Shown here piece by piece: positions 48,601-56,425 of a stretch of DNA of 64,000 nucleotides. The stretch spans positions 1 through 64,000 of the forward strand of contig JAFKEE010000019.1 in NCBI GenBank assembly GCA_017307505.1, given 5' to 3'. How positions within the stretch are numbered: position 1 is the stretch's first letter; every line of letters begins with the position of its first letter. The notes beneath the pieces were generated by a model that saw only the letters and a list, made by a program, of their open reading frames with translations, was not told where the DNA came from and ran no database searches. The stretch is from Acidobacteriota bacterium (GTDB lineage Bacteria > Acidobacteriota > Terriglobia > Bryobacterales > Bryobacteraceae). A program made the translations under genes and the position numbers.

Positions 48601-49355
48601 CCACCACGACCATCGGCGCCGGCCGGATCTCCGCACTCGCTCAGGATCCCGCCAATCCCTCCCTGCTCTATGCCGGCACGGAAAAGGGGCTGTTTCTGTC
48701 TCGCGACACAGGCACCACCTGGGTGAAAGCGAATGGCATACCCGACGCGGAGGTGGCGGACATCAAACTGGATGCCCGCCGTGTCTTAGCTGCCGTCCGC
48801 GGTGCATCGGTTTTCAAGAGTGAGGATCAGGGATCTACCTGGAGTTCAACCTCCGTCGCGTCACAAGGCGCCCTTTTCACCGCGATGGCACTGGACGACT
48901 CCGGCGCCTACGTCGGCACACAATCGGAGGGGGTATCGAAAAGCACCGACGGCGGTGCTACCTGGACACCCCCAGCATCTCCCGGCACGGTGAAGCCGAT
49001 AACCCTTACCCTTGCCACCCACCCCCGCGACGAGAATACGATCTACGCAGGCACAGCTGGACTGGGCGTGATCAAATCCACTGACGGCGGTACAAACTGG
49101 CGCGCGATGAACAATGGCCTGAACCATCTCTTCGTTCTCACCCTCACCACTGATCCGCAGGAGCCTGAGACGGTCTTGGCGGGCACCAACCTGGGCGGAG
49201 TCTACATATCCAGGGACGGCGGCAATACCTGGCAACAGTACGTCGCCGGCATGTTCCACCGCAATGTCACCTCGCTGGCAGTCGACCCGCACAATCACAA
49301 GGTGATCTACGCAGGGTGTGAAGGCGGCGGAGTCTTCCGCATGGTGCTGCCGTGA
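45660..49355 (+). CDS. Secreted Asp-box (BNR) repeat beta-propeller protein
   Basis: Secreted protein of 1231 residues. After a signal peptide (about 11-32) nearly the whole chain consists of Asp-box repeats of the form S-x-D-x-G-x-x-W, such as STDLGASW, SNDGGESW, STDFGATW, STDYGASW, STDGGATW and SRDGGNTW. I count about 22, often preceded by VYAGT- or YAGT-like strands. This pattern belongs to Vps10/sortilin-like or sialidase-like propellers, probably three in series. No catalytic sialidase residues were identified, so it is more likely a binding protein. The ATG at 45660 is chosen; a TTG at 45618 is possible. The end overlaps the GH31 gene by GTGA. Confidence 0.88.
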   Translation: MYLREAPSWCMRGASGLIWLALVCTTSSSLSGQRPGTWEPIGPSQATVFALERDPNTASTVYAGTYFGGIYRSTDLGASWIPVPGPFTTQSVLSIGFDPHQSGIIYAGTFQHGIYVSRDGGVNWKQINVGLLDIDIQSIVVDPYQQDHVLIATGSRLHVSNDGGESWQQTQQDVRARVLLADPDSRGLIYAGTYNAGVLVSRDGGATYDPLGEGLNNAEVYSLTFDTADKSLLAGTSLGAFRLAPNATKWQDLSYGQPAGSLTQVVRLPGSGANLLAVSGTGLYVSADDDAGKPYWFRIADTESRLALPMPGTGFVLLAGVHGEIFGTFDGGRTLVNRSNGLQNSFVGSLAILDSGGSSTVLAGTDLGVYQSKDGGDQWTASPGFRQTVFELQPDPKRPGSVYAGTELNGVFHSDDSGATWEATGDGVVPAEIYAIAQSPIDPFPLYAATSGGVYRSFDNGGHWTQISPLGNARTLVLDSSNPPNFVVGADQGQFYIFEGAAGTPRQLVRNGIPRVDIVSVAVAVGDKYYAVLKDGTVYAVSIRDGDWFRIADTIPDSFNWVTVDPAHTNIVLLGTAGGGIYRSTDFGATWQPAREGLSASFVFEITADPATENTFYAATEQGVFYSSDGGTTWGLAGQNLPAGLVLHLAVQGGRAGGLFASVLDHGVFRLASLSSNWEPAASGLPGDAAPVLGYNPAAGSVAYAGTLRRGIFRTDDAGVSWSSASHGMSLFVRGIAIDPNHAGVLSAATLSAGIFRSTDYGASWQPSGLQDRTLYRLSYNHGASALYAATALGVSRSRDQGVTWEHLGQQTPFVFSLASHPGRPGVIYLGTFAGQVYRTSDGGQTWNLCGPGLPQADIVHLAVDPQTGAVYAAASLHGIYKSTDDGATWQDTATIDGFTRDSSITSLCVDRDGTVLTAGSPVGAFRSLDGGASWSASLDGLTSLEVTSLSCGAPGNPNLAAGTLAQGVFLSTDRGRSWTPTTTIGAGRISALAQDPANPSLLYAGTEKGLFLSRDTGTTWVKANGIPDAEVADIKLDARRVLAAVRGASVFKSEDQGSTWSSTSVASQGALFTAMALDDSGAYVGTQSEGVSKSTDGGATWTPPASPGTVKPITLTLATHPRDENTIYAGTAGLGVIKSTDGGTNWRAMNNGLNHLFVLTLTTDPQEPETVLAGTNLGGVYISRDGGNTWQQYVAGMFHRNVTSLAVDPHNHKVIYAGCEGGGVFRMVLP

Positions 49356-51784
49356 GGAATCTTGCCCTCGCCGCAATCCTCCTGGCCCGCGCGGCCTTTG
49401 CCGGTTTCACCCCGGCCGGCTCGGTCCAGAGTGTCAACGAAATAGCAAACGGAGTGGAACTCCGTCTTCGCGACGGCTTCCTGGCGCGTGTCCAGTGGAT
49501 CGATCGAGACATAGTTCGCTTTCAGACGTGCCGGCCGGATGACGCCGCCCGAACGCTGCGAGTCGCCTCTGGCGCGCCTCAGCCCTCGATCGCCGTCACC
49601 GTCACTGACCTGGACAATGTGGTTCTCGTCACAGGACCCGAAGGCACGGTATCGATCCTCAAGAATCCACTCCGATGGTTCCTGACGCGCACGGACGGAT
49701 CCCTCATCTCTGCCGAGCTGGAATCGGGTCCCAGCCTGGATGCCACCTCAGGCGCCGTTCTCACCCAGATCTCGGCTTCTCCCCTCGATGCCTTCTACGG
49801 GCTCGGGATGAATGGCGGCAACCCCAACCGCCGCGGGCAGCGGATCTGGCTCCGGAATACCGGCATCGCGGGCTTCGAGGAGTCCACCTCTCCGCTTCAC
49901 ATCAACATTCCATTGTTGTGGACGATAGGCCAGGGCCGGGCTACGGGGCTCTTCATCGACGATGCTTCGGGGCCGGTCGTTGACATCGACTCCGCATCCG
50001 ACGGCTCATTGACGATCGTGGGTGGCATCGGCGGCCTGGACTACTACTTCCTGACGGGTCCTCGCCCGGAGAGTGTCGCGAACGCCTATGCCCGCCTCAC
50101 CGGTTTCCAGCCGCTCCCCCCGCGCTGGGCGATCGGCTATCACCAGTCTCGCTTCGGTTACCGTTCGCAAGCAGAGATCCTCTCCGTCGCAAACCAGTTT
50201 CGTAGCAATTCGCTGCCTCTTGATGCGATCTACTTCGATCTCGACTATATGGATCGCCTGCAGGCCCTCACCTGGGACCCCGGCGCCTTCCCCAACCCCT
50301 CCTCCATGGCGGCTTCTCTTGGGCAGATGGGCGTCAAAGCGGTGAACATCATAGAACCGTGCCTACTGGCAGCCGACCCGTTATACCTGCCCCTCGCGCT
50401 GAACGAAATGCTGCTGCTGGGCTCGAATCGCCTTCCCTACAACAGCGATCTGTTCCTCGGCACGGTTGGTTGGATCGATTTTGGCTATGAGCCTGCACGC
50501 AGCTGGTATAAGAGCCGTCTCGTTCCGTTTCTCACAAACGGAATCGACGGCATCTGGAACGACCTGAACGAACCCGCCGATAATTACATGCCTCAATCCG
50601 TCATTCACAGAAATGGCGGCAAAGAGTACTCGCATGTTGCCGTGCGCAATCTCTACCCTGTGCAGCAGACATCGTTAAGCTATCAGGCACTTCTCGAGGC
50701 TCACCCTGGCAAGCGCCCGTTCGTACTCTCCCGTGCCGGCTATGCGGGCATTCAGAAGTACGCGGCGAATTGGAGCGGCGACATCAATACGTCGTTTGAC
50801 AGCCTGCGCACCAGTGTCCGCATAACCATCAGCATGGGACTCAGCGGACAGAATCTCTTCGGTCACGACATCGGCGGGTTCCTCGGAACACCCTCCCCGG
50901 AACTCGAAGTCCGGTGGATGCAGTTCGGCGCTTTCACGCCTTTCTTCCGTACCCACTCAAATCGCGACACTGGACCCCGTGAGCCGTGGGCTTACGGCCA
51001 GCCGTATATGGATCTCATCGGCGACGCGATTCGTGAACACTATCGCATCCTGCCCTATCTTTACAGTCTGCTCGAACAGTCTTCGCGTACAGGCGCGCCA
51101 GTTATCGCCCCGACGGCGTACCACTTCCCCGGTGACGTCCGCACCCAGATGCAGGATTACGACTACATGCTCGGCCCTAACATGCTGATTGCCCCTGTAG
51201 TGGAGCAAGGAGAAGTGGACCGCCAGGTCTATCTGCCCGCCGGCACAGACTGGATCGACTATTACTCCGGACAATCCTACACGGGTGGCCAGTTGATCAC
51301 GACATCACTTGTCCTCGACCACATTCCCGTGTTCATCCGTGCAGGCGCCATTCTCCCCAAGGGGAATGCCACCGCGCGCAATGCTTCGGATTCAGCCGCC
51401 CTTCCGGTCACCCTCGATTTTTATCCCGGCTCCATGGGCAACCTCGAACTCTATGAGGACGACGGCGAGTCCTTCGACTATGTGGGCGGTGCCTTCCAGC
51501 GCACCCGATGGTCGAAACAACAGTTGGCTGGCGGCCGAACCCACATCGACGGTGCTCGCAGCGGCAACTCAATTCAACCGCGCATCTGGACGCTCCGCCT
51601 GCTCGCTACGGCACAGGCACCTCAACGCGTCACGGCACAGTCTTCAGACCTGCCATCGTTCGAGACTAAAGCCGAATTCGATGCCGCCAATTCGGGCTGG
51701 TACTTCGACGCCTCCACTCATCAGTTGTGGCTCCGGGTAGGAGATCCAGGCACCGTATCCCTCGACGTGTTTCCCGCTCCGTAG
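49352..51784 (+). CDS. Secreted glycoside hydrolase family 31
   Basis: Retaining alpha-glycosidase or alpha-xylosidase-type enzyme of 810 residues. A signal peptide (MRNLALAAILLARAAFA) precedes an N-terminal beta domain with YGLGMNGGNPNRRGQ near 150. The barrel carries the family nucleophile motif GIWNDLNEP near 398 (Asp) and the acid/base motif NWSGDINTSFDSLR near 474 (Asp). The C-terminal beta domains contain LYEDDGESFDY near 700. The start is GTG at 49352, coupled to the BNR-repeat gene stop. Pairing with a repeat-rich binding protein suggests a shared extracellular alpha-glucan-like substrate (inference). Confidence 0.95.
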   Translation: MRNLALAAILLARAAFAGFTPAGSVQSVNEIANGVELRLRDGFLARVQWIDRDIVRFQTCRPDDAARTLRVASGAPQPSIAVTVTDLDNVVLVTGPEGTVSILKNPLRWFLTRTDGSLISAELESGPSLDATSGAVLTQISASPLDAFYGLGMNGGNPNRRGQRIWLRNTGIAGFEESTSPLHINIPLLWTIGQGRATGLFIDDASGPVVDIDSASDGSLTIVGGIGGLDYYFLTGPRPESVANAYARLTGFQPLPPRWAIGYHQSRFGYRSQAEILSVANQFRSNSLPLDAIYFDLDYMDRLQALTWDPGAFPNPSSMAASLGQMGVKAVNIIEPCLLAADPLYLPLALNEMLLLGSNRLPYNSDLFLGTVGWIDFGYEPARSWYKSRLVPFLTNGIDGIWNDLNEPADNYMPQSVIHRNGGKEYSHVAVRNLYPVQQTSLSYQALLEAHPGKRPFVLSRAGYAGIQKYAANWSGDINTSFDSLRTSVRITISMGLSGQNLFGHDIGGFLGTPSPELEVRWMQFGAFTPFFRTHSNRDTGPREPWAYGQPYMDLIGDAIREHYRILPYLYSLLEQSSRTGAPVIAPTAYHFPGDVRTQMQDYDYMLGPNMLIAPVVEQGEVDRQVYLPAGTDWIDYYSGQSYTGGQLITTSLVLDHIPVFIRAGAILPKGNATARNASDSAALPVTLDFYPGSMGNLELYEDDGESFDYVGGAFQRTRWSKQQLAGGRTHIDGARSGNSIQPRIWTLRLLATAQAPQRVTAQSSDLPSFETKAEFDAANSGWYFDASTHQLWLRVGDPGTVSLDVFPAP

Positions 51785-51958
51785 TCAAGTTGCTGCCGGT
51801 TTCAGGGGCATCGCCATCGTCAACATCGCTCTGCCTCATCGGTCCCGATTAGAGGCGAACCACGGCCTCAGCTCCTCACAGACTTGCTGGATATTCAGGG
51901 CCCTCTCGTTCGCCATTGAATTCACCACAATCCCGTCAACTATCGGACACTGGAGTTG

Positions 51959-53083
51959 ATGCCCGATTCGGCGTACCCCATGGCAAGAGCAGCCGCACTG
52001 CAAATCCACCAGCGGCTCCTGCGATTATTCGAGACCTCTGAACTGCCTGAATCGCGGCGCGGTCTGTGCGTCGATCCCGTCACCCTCGAAGCCGCCATTG
52101 ACGTGGCCTTCTGGGCCAGCCTGCGTCGGGAAGAAGGATATGCGCCGCATGTCTCCCTGGCGTTCCTACAGCCAGGCTCCACATTGAGCCCGCTACGCCT
52201 CGACCCGCCGCTCATTCTCACACCGCATTCACTCACCAGGGTCGCGCCTGCCGTCGACCACCCCGGTGTTCACGTCGGTGTTTGGCACGAATCCGGAATC
52301 CTTACGGCGTGGGGCTCCACACACCACCTGCCGCCCCTGACCACTGTGCTGGACGTGGTGGCGCCCGGGTTGTTGGTCGTCAAGTACACGCGCGGGGAAG
52401 AAGCCGGGAAATTCATCAACCTCGCCGTAATTGAAGGCGATCAACTGAAGATGATCGACCCGAGCACCACCAGCCTCCCCGAGTGCCCTTCCCGTCTGAC
52501 CCCATTGCTGGGCATCGAGATGCAATTCCGCTCTGAGGATGCACCGGGCATCCTGCTTCAGTTTGCCGTCTCCATGCGAGCCCACCGTCGTGGCGGAGCC
52601 CTCCTGCTGGTGCCGTCCGCCTCCGCATCCTGGCAGGAGTCCATCCTTTCGCCGCCTGGCTACGTGGTGTCACCAGCCTATTCGGCCGTCCCCGCCCGGG
52701 AAGCCCCTGTGCCCGGTGCAGGCTCGCTGGAGGAACTGCGGCGCAAAATCGAGAGCGTCGCCGGACTCACAGCCGTGGATGGCGCAACCATTCTGAACGA
52801 CAGTTTCGAAGTGCTCGCCTTTGGGGCCAAGATCATCCGCCGTCGTGGCGCCTCGCCGGTGGCCCAGGTCACGCTCAGCGAACCCATCGTGGGTGCCGCC
52901 GCCACCGTCATCGAACCCTCTCAACTGGGCGGGACGCGCCACCTCTCCGCCGCGCAGTTCATTCAGGATCAGCCGGACTCGGCAGCCATGGTCGCGTCGC
53001 AGGATGGGCGCTTCACCGTCTTCTGGTGGTCCGAGTGCGACAGGATGGTACATGCCCGCCGCGTGGAGTCTGTCCTGCTCTAA
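51959..53083 (+). CDS. Probable DACNV sensor domain fused to a diadenylate-cyclase-like (DAC) domain
   Basis: Soluble protein of 374 residues. The first 250 residues look like the DACNV-type N-terminal sensor found on diadenylate cyclases (Acidobacteriota have annotated members; I recall the family rather than proving it). The C-terminal part, about 265-370, carries DAC motifs: DGATIL near 283 with FGAKI beyond it, and GGTRHLSAAQF near 330 followed by SAAMVASQDGRFTVFW. These match DGA and RHR of c-di-AMP synthases, except that the second arginine of RHR is leucine here. If active it would make c-di-AMP from ATP. I start at the ATG at 51959 after GGAG; TTG 51956 is adjacent. It stands alone before the Rrf2 gene. 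Confidence 0.65.
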   Translation: MPDSAYPMARAAALQIHQRLLRLFETSELPESRRGLCVDPVTLEAAIDVAFWASLRREEGYAPHVSLAFLQPGSTLSPLRLDPPLILTPHSLTRVAPAVDHPGVHVGVWHESGILTAWGSTHHLPPLTTVLDVVAPGLLVVKYTRGEEAGKFINLAVIEGDQLKMIDPSTTSLPECPSRLTPLLGIEMQFRSEDAPGILLQFAVSMRAHRRGGALLLVPSASASWQESILSPPGYVVSPAYSAVPAREAPVPGAGSLEELRRKIESVAGLTAVDGATILNDSFEVLAFGAKIIRRRGASPVAQVTLSEPIVGAAATVIEPSQLGGTRHLSAAQFIQDQPDSAAMVASQDGRFTVFWWSECDRMVHARRVESVLL

Positions 53084-53163
53084 CCTGCTTTGCTTAGAAA
53101 CTCAAAATCTCGCTGGCCCCGAAACCCATATGGGACACTGAAGAAGCAGTTTCCTGTCAGGAC

Positions 53164-53637
53164 ATGCGGAACCTCTCCAAGAAGACACAATACAGCCTCC
53201 GCGCTCTGTACGCCCTGGGCCGTCACTACGGCAGCGGACCGGTGTTGATAGCAAAAATCGCGCAAGAGGAAGCCATCCCGCTTGAATTCCTGGAGAAACT
53301 TCTGCTCGACCTCAAAAATGCGGGCTTCCTGGAAAGCAGGAAAGGGCGCCGCGGCGGCTATCTGTTGGCCCGCTCCCCCGAACAGATCACCGTGGGCGCG
53401 GTGATCCGCAGCATCGAGGGGCCGCTTGCGCCCTTGCCCTGCGCCAGTGAAACGGCCTTCCGCAAGTGCGACGAATGTGTCGACATCGCCACCTGCGGTA
53501 CACGAATCGTGATGCGCCAGGTGCGCGACGCTGTCGCAGACATCCTGGATAACACCACCATCGCTGACGTGATTCGCCGGGTGGAAGGAGCCCGCGAACA
53601 GGCCAGCGAAGCCGAATCACTGATGTACTACATTTAG
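53164..53637 (+). CDS. Rrf2 family transcriptional regulator (cysteine cluster present)
   Basis: Winged-helix DNA-binding protein of 157 residues. The N terminus LSKKTQYSLRALYALGRHYG and the recognition region IPLEFLEKLLLDLKNAGFLESRKGRRGGY are canonical. Cysteines at PCASETAFRKCDECVDIATC near 92-111 give the three or four ligands used by IscR/NsrR-type members for an iron-sulfur cluster. The regulated genes are unknown. It ends six bases from the convergent permease gene. An iron-sulfur or redox or NO signal is likely from the family, but not proven here. Confidence 0.93.
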   Translation: MRNLSKKTQYSLRALYALGRHYGSGPVLIAKIAQEEAIPLEFLEKLLLDLKNAGFLESRKGRRGGYLLARSPEQITVGAVIRSIEGPLAPLPCASETAFRKCDECVDIATCGTRIVMRQVRDAVADILDNTTIADVIRRVEGAREQASEAESLMYYI

Positions 53638-53643
53638 CCTCTC

Positions 53644-54879
53644 CTACTCGAACCGCAGCGCCAGAATCGGATCCAGTCTGGCCGCCTGCCGCGCCGGGTA
53701 GTAGCCGAAGAAGACACCCACCAGCGCTGAGAAGACGAACGCCAGGGCAATCGCCGAAAGGCTGATCTGGGTGGACCAGTGTGCGATCGCGCTGATCGCC
53801 CACGACCCGCCCAGGCCCAGGGCAATCCCAGCCACACCGCCCGCCAGCGAAAGCGTAACTGCCTCCACCAGAAACTGCGAAAGTATGTCGCTCATCCGCG
53901 CGCCAATAGCTTTCCTGATGCCGATCTCCTTGGTCCGCTCAGTCACGGAGACCAGCATGATGTTCATGATCCCAATCCCACCGACAATCAGCGAAACCGA
54001 GGCGATAGCGCCCAGTAGAATCGCCATCACATTTGCCGACTCTTCCTGCGCGGAGAAGACCTCAGACAAATTGCGAACGGAGAAGTCATCATCGGAGCCC
54101 GGCTGGATGTGATGCCGCTGCCGCAGCAACTGAGTCATCTGCTCAATGGCGGAATCCATCTGAGCGGGGCCGATCGCCTCCACCAGCACGTTACCGATGG
54201 AATGGGAGTTCGCCTGGCTCGTACCGAGCACTCGCTTCTTCGCCGTCGAAATCGGGATCAGGATCACATCATCCTGGTCCTGCCCCATAGGATTCTGCCC
54301 CTTCGGAGTCAAAACGCCGGTTACCGTAAAGGGAACGTTCTTGATGCGGAATGTCTGCCCCACGGGATCCGCGCCGCCGAAAAGGTTATTCACCACGGTT
54401 TGCCCTAGCAGCGCGACCCGGGCCGAAGAATCAATGTCCTGGTTCGTGAAAGGCTCCCCACGATCCAGCGTCAGGTCGCGGACTTCCATGTAGGACGGCA
54501 CCGTCCCAATCACCGAAGTCGCCCAGTTATTGTTGCCATAGATCACCTGCGCCCCACTGCGGACCATCGGGGCTGCCACCGATACCGAAGGACACTCGGC
54601 GGCGATCGCCGTCGCGTCCTCCTCTGTCAGCGTCAATGAGGCTCCGCTACCCATCCGCATGCCGCCGCTCGTCAGGCTGCCCGGCATCACGATGATCAGG
54701 TTGCTGCCCATGCTGGCAATCTGTTCACTGATCCTCTCAGTGGCGCCGGATCCCACGGAGACCATGGCAATCACAGCCGCCACGCCGATGATGATGCCCA
54801 GCATCGTCAGCAACGACCGCATCCGGTTGGCCGATAGGGCGGCCAAGGCCATCCGCGCACTCTCCAATAGATTCTTCAT
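53644..54879 (-). CDS. MacB-type ABC transporter permease without ATPase domain
   Basis: Inner-membrane permease of 411 residues with the MacB arrangement: N-terminal helix (about 17-42, SLLTMLGIIIGVAAVIAMVSVG), a periplasmic core of about 240 residues, then three FtsX-type helices with NIMLVSVTERTKEIGIRKAIGAR near 305. No nucleotide-binding domain is fused, and none is coded next to it. The adaptor gene ends 30 bases upstream. It probably works with an ATPase coded elsewhere. Substrate classes for such tripartite pumps include macrolides, peptides and lipoproteins; which applies here is unknown. Confidence 0.92.
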   Translation of the reverse strand: MKNLLESARMALAALSANRMRSLLTMLGIIIGVAAVIAMVSVGSGATERISEQIASMGSNLIIVMPGSLTSGGMRMGSGASLTLTEEDATAIAAECPSVSVAAPMVRSGAQVIYGNNNWATSVIGTVPSYMEVRDLTLDRGEPFTNQDIDSSARVALLGQTVVNNLFGGADPVGQTFRIKNVPFTVTGVLTPKGQNPMGQDQDDVILIPISTAKKRVLGTSQANSHSIGNVLVEAIGPAQMDSAIEQMTQLLRQRHHIQPGSDDDFSVRNLSEVFSAQEESANVMAILLGAIASVSLIVGGIGIMNIMLVSVTERTKEIGIRKAIGARMSDILSQFLVEAVTLSLAGGVAGIALGLGGSWAISAIAHWSTQISLSAIALAFVFSALVGVFFGYYPARQAARLDPILALRFE

Positions 54880-54909
54880 GACTGTGCCCTCCCTGGTGCG
54901 GGCAGCCGC

Positions 54910-56283
54910 TCAAATCCTGGGCCCCCGGTTGCCGGCGCCGAAGGGAGCCGCCGCCTTCGATGCAGATCCGGCGCTACCCGTGGCGGCGACAATCACGCGC
55001 GTCCCTTCCGCCACATCCTTACCAGTCACTTCCGTGAACGTCCCATCCGTCACACCTGTCGCGACAGGTTCCCGTTGCGGCTTCCCTTCCGGACCCATCG
55101 TCCACACCGCGGCAGCGTTTGCTCCGCGCCTTGACGCCACGGCCGGACCTGCACTATCCGGGCGGAATCGCAGGGCGGCATTCGGCACTCTCAGGACACC
55201 CTCCCGCCGGCCCGTCACGATCTTCACTGTTGCGGTCATGCCGGGGAACAGTTTCAGGTCCTCATTGTTCACCGCGATCACCACGTCGTAGGTGATGACG
55301 TTCTGCACGTTGATGGGCGCTTTGCGGATCTCACGCACCGCACCGTGGAAAATTCGTCCGGGATAGGCGTCCACGCTGAAAGTGGACTCCTGCCCGACCT
55401 GGACTTTGCCGATATCGGCTTCCGAGACATTGGTGTCCACCTGCATCTTCGTCAGGTCTTCCGCAATCAGGAAGATGATGGGCGCCTGCAAGCTGGCCGC
55501 TACCGTCTGCCCCACATCCACCTGGCGGGCCACAACCGTTCCATTCACTGGCGCGCGGATATAGGTGTGGTCCAGATCAACCTGGCTCTGCGCCAGGTTG
55601 GCCGCACTCTGCCGCACCTGCGCTGTCGCTGAGTCGAGTCCGGCCTTGGCGACCGCCAATTGCGATTCCGCGGACGCAATCCCTTGCCGGGCCGCATCCT
55701 CCTGCGCCTTGGCCGCGGTTAGACCGCCAACCGCGGTGTCGTAGGTAGCCTTTGCGGTCTCAATTTCTTCCTTGGAGAAGAGGTTGTCGACCTCCACCGC
55801 GTTCCTGCGCTCGTACTTGCTCCTGGAATCGATGACGGCAGCTTGGGCCTTCAATACATTGGCCGTGGCGGCCGCGAGATTCGCCTTGGCTGTCAGGATA
55901 TCCGCCTGCCTGGCCTGAATCTGTGCCTGCGCATTCACCACGGCAACCTTGGACGCATCCAGCGTCGCCTGCGCCTGCTGGACCCTTGCTTCGAACAGCG
56001 TGGGGTCGATCCGGGCGATCAACTCGCCCTTGGTCACCTTGCTGTTGAAGTCGGCATATAGCGATTGAATGTTGCCGGAGACCTGTGTGCCCACTTGCAC
56101 AGTAACCACGGCATTGGGGTTGCCTGTAGCAGACACAGTCTGCAGCAGGTCGCCGCGCGAGATGGCCGCCGTCCGGTAGTGATCCGTGTTGCGCCCTCGC
56201 ATCAGCGAATAGGATCCCGCCGCGGCGGCGATCACCAGAGCAGCCGCCACCGTGGCCCAACCTGTCGATTTTTTGCGACTCAT
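54910..56283 (-). CDS. MacA/HlyD-type periplasmic adaptor subunit
   Basis: From the ATG at 56283 the protein has 457 residues. It has an N-terminal membrane anchor (about 8-27, TVAAALVIAAAAGSYSLMRG), lipoyl/barrel halves around a long alpha-helical hairpin (about 100-245, many AQATLD- and AKANLAAA-type heptads), and a C-terminal beta region with VNEDLKLFPGMTATVKI. The hairpin marks it as a MacA-type adaptor for an ABC exporter. It precedes the permease gene in one transcript, and an ATPase gene is missing between or around them. A frame continuing upstream to 56637 is rejected because it lacks any adaptor features. A weak GGAAGGG lies before the ATG. Confidence 0.92.
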   Translation of the reverse strand: MSRKKSTGWATVAAALVIAAAAGSYSLMRGRNTDHYRTAAISRGDLLQTVSATGNPNAVVTVQVGTQVSGNIQSLYADFNSKVTKGELIARIDPTLFEARVQQAQATLDASKVAVVNAQAQIQARQADILTAKANLAAATANVLKAQAAVIDSRSKYERRNAVEVDNLFSKEEIETAKATYDTAVGGLTAAKAQEDAARQGIASAESQLAVAKAGLDSATAQVRQSAANLAQSQVDLDHTYIRAPVNGTVVARQVDVGQTVAASLQAPIIFLIAEDLTKMQVDTNVSEADIGKVQVGQESTFSVDAYPGRIFHGAVREIRKAPINVQNVITYDVVIAVNNEDLKLFPGMTATVKIVTGRREGVLRVPNAALRFRPDSAGPAVASRRGANAAAVWTMGPEGKPQREPVATGVTDGTFTEVTGKDVAEGTRVIVAATGSAGSASKAAAPFGAGNRGPRI

Positions 56284-56425
56284 TGTAGTGCCCTTCCACC
56301 TGTAAAGACGCAGGCGGCCCCTGCCGGATGACCGCTGAGCGCCTGAAGAAGTGTAAAGCCCATGGCCCTCCTGGGCTATCCGCCAGTCACATCTGTGCAA
56401 TCTTGTCCTGATACAGTCGAAGCTT

